The position numbers and the translations under genes are program-made. This document shows positions 1 through 4,380 of a stretch of DNA of 6,176 nt, in pieces (positions within the stretch are counted from its first letter, which is position 1; every line of letters starts with the position of its first letter). This DNA is from Desulfobacterales bacterium (lineage in GTDB: Bacteria; Desulfobacterota; Desulfobulbia; Desulfobulbales; BM004), in contig JAAXQI010000057.1 of assembly GCA_012974315.1 (NCBI GenBank), positions 1 to 6,176 on the forward strand. The letters run 5' to 3'. Below the pieces are notes generated by a model that was not told the DNA's origin, did not search any database, and saw only the letters and a list, made by a program, of their open reading frames with translations.

Positions 1-786
1 GCAAAACGCCATGATTCAAGCCTGACCATGCTGTTCCTGGACCTGGACGATTTCAAAACGATAAATGATACCCTGGGACATCTGGCAGGCGATGAAGTAT
101 TAAAAAAGGTAGCCCAGTTGATCATGACTGCAAAAAGATCCGAGGACATCGCAGCCCGATATGGAGGAGAAGAAATAACCATCCTGCTGCCGGAAACAAG
201 CAAGGCTGACGGCTGGCTGATTGGTGAAAGAATCAGGAAAACCGTTGAAGATGCAGTTATATTCTATGAAGGAAAAAGTATAAAAATAACCTTAAGTGGG
301 GGGCTTGCATCCTTTCCTATTGATGCTGGCGATGATCAAACATTATTAAAAAATGCCGACCTGGCAATGTACCGGGCAAAAAGTTTCGGCAAAAATAATA
401 TTTCATTCTTTTCAATGGATAAAAGAAGAAACATTCGGGTGGAATACAATACTTCCGTTGAAGTCCAGCAACTTGGTATACATGAAAAACCTATGTTTAC
501 TGCAACAACGAAAAGTCTGAGCATCGGCGGCATTTTGCTGGAAAGTCCTAATCCTGTTGTTATTGGGGCTAAAATCCAGATCAACATGGCTCTCGATTCA
601 ACAAGCCCTCTCCTTATAATCGGTACAGTTGGCCGGTCAGAAAAAATGGAATCCGGCAATTATGAGATCAGCGTTGCTTTCCTTGATTCTGACAAAGTGT
701 TCAAGAATGAAATATCAAGTTACCTGATCAAGCATCTCAAAGACATACCATATCAATCTTTAGGTGCTCCTCAGAACCCTTCATAG
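1..786 (+). CDS. GGDEF-PilZ protein, predicted diguanylate cyclase with c-di-GMP receptor domain (5'-partial)
   Basis: The reading frame is open from base 1, so the true start and any N-terminal sensor lie outside the window. Residues are numbered from the Met codon at 28. The GGDEF domain occupies about 1-130. It has the DLDDFK segment (D5, metal), N13 and D22 (substrate-contact positions by analogy with PleD), and the active-site loop GGEEI at 46-50, with Ile where Phe is usual. An RxxD inhibitory site (R37, D40) sits exactly five residues before the loop. This supports an active cyclase making c-di-GMP from two GTP, with product inhibition. A PilZ domain follows at about 132-240, with the RxxxR motif (R133, R137) and SLSIGG at 163-168, where Ser replaces the usual Asp/Asn. 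The protein may therefore both make and bind c-di-GMP. The gene converges on the minus-strand transporter operon and has no evident link to it. The LTxLxNR start of the GGDEF fold is missing only because the window begins inside it. Confidence 0.93.
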   Translation, partial: AKRHDSSLTMLFLDLDDFKTINDTLGHLAGDEVLKKVAQLIMTAKRSEDIAARYGGEEITILLPETSKADGWLIGERIRKTVEDAVIFYEGKSIKITLSGGLASFPIDAGDDQTLLKNADLAMYRAKSFGKNNISFFSMDKRRNIRVEYNTSVEVQQLGIHEKPMFTATTKSLSIGGILLESPNPVVIGAKIQINMALDSTSPLLIIGTVGRSEKMESGNYEISVAFLDSDKVFKNEISSYLIKHLKDIPYQSLGAPQNPS

Positions 787-848
787 TTGTATTTGTCACA
801 CTATTTGGCGATAGCAGGAACAATAATGAATTCTCATTCATTTATTTC

Positions 849-877
849 TTGACATACTCTGCCCTATCCAGCATAAT
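849..877 (+). promoter_or_regulatory. Predicted sigma70-type promoter
   Basis: A perfect -35 box TTGACA (849-854) is followed by a 17-bp spacer and CATAAT (872-877), a 5/6 match to TATAAT. Transcription would begin near 884, about 45 nt before the small ORF at 929. It lies after the stop of the GGDEF-PilZ gene and points toward the convergent transporter operon. The call rests on consensus match and position only. AT-rich spacers yield chance matches, but an exact -35 box at ideal spacing is better than typical noise. Confidence 0.5.
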
Positions 878-928
878 TACTAAAAATTCCGTTCCAACTA
901 TTTTTTAAACTTTAATATAGGTAAATTG

Positions 929-1057
929 ATGCGAGAATCAAGCCTGGCATTAAAAGGATTGCATTACCATTTCAAGAAATGTATCTGTGGCGGTATCTGC
1001 GCTGCGGTAAAAGGTACATTTAGAACTATCACTAAGTGGAACAGAAAAAACGCCTAA
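929..1057 (+). CDS. Possible small protein, 42 residues, cysteine-containing and basic
   Basis: This short frame starts at ATG 929 and ends at TAA 1055-1057. An AGG core (919-921) lies 7 nt before the start as a plausible ribosome binding site, and the promoter at 849-877 is correctly placed. The product would be 42 residues and basic, with a central stretch KKCICGGICAAVKG holding three cysteines (C18, C20, C24), and a Lys/Arg-rich tail ending WNRKNA. I do not recognise it. It has no obvious signal peptide and no clear transmembrane segment. The CxCxxxC spacing could bind metal, but nothing in the sequence proves it. It faces the 3' end of the binding-protein gene on the other strand. The alternative is a chance frame inside a transcribed untranslated or non-coding RNA. 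Promoter, ribosome binding site and frame together make it worth recording, but a frame this short is weak evidence of coding. Confidence 0.4.
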   Translation: MRESSLALKGLHYHFKKCICGGICAAVKGTFRTITKWNRKNA

Positions 1058-1071
1058 CAGAAGAATCCATT

Positions 1072-1129
1072 AAAAACTGTTAAGAGCTTCCACTCCCCCT
1101 ACTCTATCTTTCAATTTAGGAAAGGCTCT
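1072..1129 (-). terminator. Weak candidate terminator of the minus-strand transporter operon
   Basis: Just past the stop of the binding-protein gene, the minus strand can pair AGAGC+TTCC (1119-1129, with a 2-nt bulge) with GGAAGCTCT (1083-1091) around a loop of about 27 nt. A run of five T (complement of 1072-1076) follows 6 nt later. The position is right for the operon end, but the large loop, the bulge and the distance to the T-run make it a poor intrinsic terminator. A second inverted repeat (TAACAG 1055-1060 / CTGTTA 1077-1082) overlaps the T-run. Confidence 0.25.
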
Positions 1130-1140
1130 AAAATGGATAC

Positions 1141-2043
1141 TTATTGATACGTCCTAAGCAAATTTTCAATATTGGCCTGCATGACCATTAAGAAATCACC
1201 TTCAGCAGGCCGATTCATACAGGGAGTAAAAACCGTGCTGCTGATATCTAAGTCCTGAAGTTTCTTAACCGATGACTTCAGGGGCTCGCCTTCCCAGATC
1301 ATCCATTTGGCCGGATGATCTTTTGCGGCTTCCTGCAGATGTTGCCATTCTCGCTCCCCTGGATCTTCATCTGGTTCCCACATCATCATCTGAACATTCA
1401 TGTTATAGCGTCGGGCAACGTATTGGTATATGGGATGGGATGTGAAAAGCGGCGCCTGAGCCATGCGTTGACCAATAGCTATCATCTGCCTATCAAGGTC
1501 CAGCAGGTCTTTTCGTAACTCTTGAAAGTTCTTTTCGAGGTTTTGCTTTTGGGCTGGAAGCTTACGGATAAGGGCTTTATAAATTGCTTCAGCCTGTAGT
1601 GCAGCCTGGGAGAAATCAAGCCAGGTGGTAAAGGCAGTGCCGCCGTGGGAATGATCTCCGCCCGGGCCGTGACTGTGGGTGACATTGGTTTCAACTTGGA
1701 TCAGCTTATCTTTGAATTGTCGTGATGTATCAACCGTACGCAGCATCGGCAAACTGACCTTTCTGGTCCATTTTGCGTAACCGGCACCGTTAAGAAGGAT
1801 CAGGTCAGCTTTCTGGAACAGCCTGACTGTGTTTGTATCCGGGAGCCAAAATGCAGGATCTTCATCAGCAGGAACAGGAAAAACAATCTGGACATATTCT
1901 CCCCCAATTCGTTTGGCAAAGTAGGAAAGCGGATAATTGACCGTGTAGACAACCAGTTCCTTTTCGGCATTGGCCTGCAGGGGCATGGCTAACATCAACA
2001 CAGTAATTGCCAGGATAAGATGTATTAACCTCATGGACCTCAT
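1141..2043 (-). CDS. ZnuA/TroA-like periplasmic metal-binding protein of an ABC transporter (divergent)
   Basis: A 300-residue exported protein of the cluster A-I (TroA/ZnuA) binding-protein fold. ATG 2043 is chosen because AAGGA lies 6 nt upstream; the ATG three codons later has poorer spacing. Residues 1-26 form a signal peptide (basic start, hydrophobic core, QANA before the mature EKE). The fold shows in the lobe-1 segment ADLILLNGAGYAKW (79-92), the helix with WLDFSQA (141-147), SHPIYQYVARRY (202-213) and the C-terminal QANIENLL. A His-rich loop THSHGPGGDHSHGG (122-135) sits where ZnuA carries its charged His loop. The metal site is unusual: the family's DPH is DPAFW (62-66) and its HxWLDP is TTWLDF (139-144), so two usual His ligands are absent while H203 remains. 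WEPDEDP (222-228), the IWEGEP region and C275 may supply other ligands. It is the last gene of the operon, 19 nt after an FtsX-like permease instead of a ZnuB-type one. Zinc is the likeliest substrate, by inference. Confidence 0.85.
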   Translation of the reverse strand: MRSMRLIHLILAITVLMLAMPLQANAEKELVVYTVNYPLSYFAKRIGGEYVQIVFPVPADEDPAFWLPDTNTVRLFQKADLILLNGAGYAKWTRKVSLPMLRTVDTSRQFKDKLIQVETNVTHSHGPGGDHSHGGTAFTTWLDFSQAALQAEAIYKALIRKLPAQKQNLEKNFQELRKDLLDLDRQMIAIGQRMAQAPLFTSHPIYQYVARRYNMNVQMMMWEPDEDPGEREWQHLQEAAKDHPAKWMIWEGEPLKSSVKKLQDLDISSTVFTPCMNRPAEGDFLMVMQANIENLLRTYQ

Positions 2044-2062
2044 TTTTTATCCTTATGCGTTA

Positions 2063-3241
2063 TTAGATAAACAGATTTCTGACCAACATCTGGTCATAAT
2101 GGAAGATTAGAGACACCAATACTCCGCAGATAGCTAAGCTGATGGCAGTAATGATACATATCTCCGCCCCTAAAAGTTTGGCAATGGTGGCCCTGCTGCA
2201 GCCCAGCTTGAAGATGATGTCAATTTCTCTTTCCCGCAACCTGAGCGACAAAGAAAAGACAAGAATGAGCGCAAGCAATGTTGCTGTGCCGACTAACATA
2301 ATAACGGCATCAAGAACGTTACGAATCTTAAAGATATTGGCCATCAGGGTATCTATCACTTCTTTGGGTCTAACGATCTGATGAAGGATCTCTTTTCCCA
2401 GATAACGGCCTTGCAGAATAGTTCCTGCCTTGTCATCATCAGGAATTGCAAGGACAGCAGTTACCGGGAATCCCGTCGGGTCCCCATGCAGATGAAACGA
2501 ATCAATGTTCTCAGCAGTTATTTCCGTATACTGCATGAGCTTGGCATTTGCCGTAACATTGCCCTTATCTTTTTTGAGGATTACAGAGCTATCAGTTGTT
2601 TTGGTCACATCCTTATGCCCGTGTCCCAAGCCCTGTATGACCCATGCGGTCCGGATATCGACAAAGACTCCCAGGTCATCTGCACTGTGGTTCGGTGCCA
2701 GGACACCGGCTATTTTCATTTTCAGGGGATAAATACCGGCAATGTCAAAAAGGGTTTCCGGTGATGACACAATATAATCACCTGCCTTCAAATTGAGCTT
2801 CATTGCCACTTCAGCACCGATAACGCACTGGCCGAGCATGACAAACATCTCACCCTGCTGAAGCTGCAGTCCCCGGAAGTCAAAGTAATCAAGGGTAGTG
2901 CCCACAATTGGAAAGCCGCGGGCTTTGAACCTGACATAGAGGGGAATCGGTGCGGCAAGACCCGTATCACTCACCTGTTCTACTGCAGCCATGGTGATTG
3001 CTTCCGGCACCTCATTGCCAAAATAAATCGAGTTCATCACCAGGTCCAATGCACTGCCCTTGGCGCCAACCAGGAGAGGACTTGAGTCTGCCCGCAGGGC
3101 AAGCTGCTGCTCACTCTCATTGAGCAGTATTTCTAAAGCCATCGGCAGGGCCGCAATAATCGTAATGCAGCTGACCAGGATCAGCGTTCTTGCCTTGTTA
3201 AACCGCAGGTATTGCCATGCCAGGTAGAGACTGTCAATCAT
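2063..3241 (-). CDS. FtsX/LolC-like ABC transporter permease
   Basis: A 392-residue inner-membrane permease of the MacB/FtsX (type VII ABC) class. The first membrane helix is at about 18-38, after a short cytoplasmic start containing WQYLRFNKART. A large periplasmic domain follows (about 40-305; MacB-PCD-like, with VGAKGS at 58-63). Then come helix 2 (about 309-333), a cytoplasmic coupling segment LREREIDIIFKLGCSRATI (335-353) typical of FtsX-like permeases for contact with the ATPase, and helix 3 (about 355-380). The protein stops 12 residues later, so I see three membrane helices where MacB/LolC have four. The periplasmic domain has scattered histidines: H185, HGH at 207-209, H250 and H252. 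The start ATG overlaps the ATPase stop (ATGA) and is preceded by GGGAGAGG (complement of 3246-3253), so translation is probably coupled. With the ATPase it should form the transporter core serving the adjacent TroA-like protein. It may drive conformational work or export instead of import. Confidence 0.88.
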   Translation of the reverse strand: MIDSLYLAWQYLRFNKARTLILVSCITIIAALPMALEILLNESEQQLALRADSSPLLVGAKGSALDLVMNSIYFGNEVPEAITMAAVEQVSDTGLAAPIPLYVRFKARGFPIVGTTLDYFDFRGLQLQQGEMFVMLGQCVIGAEVAMKLNLKAGDYIVSSPETLFDIAGIYPLKMKIAGVLAPNHSADDLGVFVDIRTAWVIQGLGHGHKDVTKTTDSSVILKKDKGNVTANAKLMQYTEITAENIDSFHLHGDPTGFPVTAVLAIPDDDKAGTILQGRYLGKEILHQIVRPKEVIDTLMANIFKIRNVLDAVIMLVGTATLLALILVFSLSLRLREREIDIIFKLGCSRATIAKLLGAEICIITAISLAICGVLVSLIFHYDQMLVRNLFI

Positions 3242-3906
3242 ATTGCCTCTCCCTGCAGAAAATCATTAAAGTTCACCACCCTGTCAAAGTTGGGCAGCAG
3301 TTCCTGGTCATGGGTAACTGCGAGAAGCGTGGCGCCATGACTCTTAACGCTCTCAAACAGCAGTTCAAGGATATGCAACTTGTTCTTCGGGTCAAGGTTG
3401 CCGGTTGCTTCATCAGCCAGTATCAGCTTTGGTCCTGTCAGCAAGGCACGGCATATGGCAACCCGCTGCCTTTCACCATGGGACAAATCGGATGGATGAC
3501 GCAAGAGCTTGTCGGCAATCCCCATCTGTTCTGCCAGCATGTCAGCCCGGCCCTGGACACCGGAGTCGAGTTTCAGAGCACTGGTTATCCTGTAGGGATG
3601 GAGGATATTATCTCGGACATCAAGGTAATCAAGCAGTCCGAAATCCTGGAATATGAAACCGATGTTGGTGATACGGAAATTTCTTCGGGCAGTATCGCTC
3701 AGCGCACTTATCTCATCATTATCCACCTTGATGCTGCCATTTTGGAGAGGGAGGATACCGGCGACAAGGTTCAATAAGGTTGTCTTGCCGGAACCACTCG
3801 GACCTATAAATGCAACCTTTTCACCGCTGGCTACCGAAAGCTTTTCAATGTCCAGCTGGAACTCCCCGGAGGGGTATGAGAATGTAAGAGATTGTATGTT
3901 AATCAT
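3238..3906 (-). CDS. LolD/MacB-type ABC transporter ATP-binding protein
   Basis: A 222-residue stand-alone ABC ATPase with every catalytic motif: Walker A GPSGSGKT (35-42), Q-loop Q87 in FQD, signature LSHGERQ (141-147, with HGE in place of the usual GGQ), Walker B LILADE (161-166) with catalytic E166, the D-loop ATGNLD (167-172), and switch His H199 in VTHD. The length and the ATGNLD stretch fit the LolD/FtsE/MacB branch that partners FtsX-like permeases. Its stop overlaps the permease start by 4 nt. The start at ATG 3906 fits the family (MINIQSLTFSYP leading into the first strand). However, I see no good ribosome binding site in the CACCTAAAAAT before it, and an inverted repeat bordering the four-helix-bundle pseudogene ends only 12 bp upstream. 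The inserted cassette may have displaced the original translation signal. It should act at the cytoplasmic face of the inner membrane. The family is secure; the substrate comes only from context. Confidence 0.95.
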   Translation of the reverse strand: MINIQSLTFSYPSGEFQLDIEKLSVASGEKVAFIGPSGSGKTTLLNLVAGILPLQNGSIKVDNDEISALSDTARRNFRITNIGFIFQDFGLLDYLDVRDNILHPYRITSALKLDSGVQGRADMLAEQMGIADKLLRHPSDLSHGERQRVAICRALLTGPKLILADEATGNLDPKNKLHILELLFESVKSHGATLLAVTHDQELLPNFDRVVNFNDFLQGEAI

Positions 3907-3917
3907 ATTTTTAGGTG

Positions 3918-3943
3918 TTTAGGTAGAAGGCTGGAGGATGAAG
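3918..3943. repeat. Left imperfect inverted repeat of the four-helix-bundle cassette
   Basis: Twenty-six bases that, read as reverse complement, match 20 of 26 positions of the repeat at 4344-4369 without gaps. It contains three degenerate 7-mers (TAGAAGG, CTGGAGG, ATGAAGT at 3924-3944). It lies between the 3' end of the pseudogene and the ATPase start codon at 3906. Confidence 0.6.
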
Positions 3944-3970
3944 TGATCAGTTAACCATCCCCATTTAAAT

Positions 3971-4329
3971 TTAATCATTTCGTAAAGATTTGATTAAGCC
4001 ATTCAAAACCTTTTCCGCTTCAATTATTTTTTCCTCTACTTTAGATTCTCCCTGTGTAAGCAAAGAATCCCAATCGTTTTGACAAGCTTAATTGATAACG
4101 CAGTTCTCTCAACGAACCGAAAGCTATATAAAGAAAACGAATATAATCTGCCTGGCTATCACGTGCACAACCTTCTACAATATAAGATGGAACCGAAACT
4201 GCTGCCCGCCTCATTTGAGAAGTCAATCCATACAACTCTTCCTTCGGAAAACCTGCTGTAACCTTAATAAACTAGTAAGGCTACTTCATCAGCCAACTCA
4301 AATGCCCGCAGTTTTGTATGATCTCTCAT
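3971..4329 (-). pseudogene. Four helix bundle protein (23S rRNA intervening-sequence/Avd-like family), two frameshifts
   Basis: The ATG at 4329 opens a frame that stops at TAA 4264-4266 after 21 residues (MRDHTKLRAFELADEV...). The next frame carries the family core YGLTSQMRRAAVSVPS, then EG, then YIRFLYIAFGSLRELRYQL, and stops at 4041. A third frame continues LLTQGESKVEEK and ends NGLIKSLRND at TAA 3971-3973. Removing one T (minus strand) near 4266-4267 and one near 4062-4064 joins all three into a 118-residue protein of normal family length. The family forms small four-helix bundles, probably nucleic-acid-associated, related to the Avd accessory protein of diversity-generating retroelements; its function here is unknown. 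In the SNIAEG-like motif the usual Asn is Tyr (SYIVEG). AAGGAG lies 11 nt upstream of the ATG, a long but usable spacing. Both lesions lie in or beside short T/A runs, so base-calling error is an alternative to real decay. Confidence 0.85.
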
Positions 4330-4342
4330 TTATGTTCTTTCT

Positions 4343-4363
4343 CCTTCAGTCTTCAGCCTTCAG
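4343..4363. repeat. Three tandem 7-bp repeats (YCTTCAG)
   Basis: CCTTCAG, TCTTCAG and CCTTCAG follow one another without a gap at 4343-4349, 4350-4356 and 4357-4363. On the minus strand this reads as CTGAAGR units directly upstream of the four-helix-bundle gene, and the first unit includes the gene's AAGGAG ribosome binding site. Degenerate copies of the same unit occur inverted at the other end of the cassette (3924-3944). Confidence 0.75.
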
Positions 4364-4369
4364 TCTAAA
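4344..4369. repeat. Right imperfect inverted repeat of the four-helix-bundle cassette
   Basis: Partner of the repeat at 3918-3943, with 20 of 26 positions identical in inverted orientation, including the run CAGCCTTC and the outer CTAAA. It ends 11 bp from the stop codon of the large membrane-protein gene (4381-4383), so both ends of the cassette sit tightly against coding sequence. Confidence 0.6.
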
Positions 4370-4380
4370 ATGCTTTTAAC

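Larger units (their letters stand above)
3918..4369. mobile_element. Putative inserted cassette carrying a four-helix-bundle gene, bounded by inverted repeats
   Basis: About 450 bp separate the large membrane-protein gene from the ATPase gene. Nearly all of it is one disrupted four-helix-bundle gene between imperfect 26-bp inverted repeats (3918-3943 and 4344-4369). No transposase or integrase is present and I cannot identify a target-site duplication, so any movement would need functions from elsewhere. Members of this protein family are known as accessory genes, including within rRNA intervening sequences, and this fits a passenger cassette. The alternative is an ordinary accessory gene with coincidental flanking repeats. 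Confidence 0.35.

Noticed and set aside
336..659. Minus-strand open frame inside the GGDEF-PilZ gene
   Set aside because: It is a shadow of a well-supported coding frame; its translation shows no domain and no suitable start signal.
825..838. AATGA-ATTC-TCATT hairpin after the GGDEF-PilZ gene as a terminator
   Set aside because: The stem is only 5 AT-rich base pairs with no strong T-run; it is too weak to call.
787..928. c-di-GMP riboswitch (GEMM) downstream of the GGDEF gene
   Set aside because: I searched by eye for the conserved GEMM core and its two-stem arrangement and saw neither.
3971..4329. Programmed frameshifting or a diversity-generating retroelement linked to the Avd-like protein
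   Set aside because: There is no reverse transcriptase, no template/variable repeat pair, and no slippery heptamer with a downstream structure; two same-direction insertions fit decay or sequencing error better.
4343..4363. CRISPR-like array
   Set aside because: The units are 7 bp and directly adjacent with no spacers, so this is a short tandem repeat.
4079..4379. Plus-strand open frames of 60 and 95 codons across the cassette
   Set aside because: They are antisense to the recognisable four-helix-bundle sequence and contain no family motif of their own.
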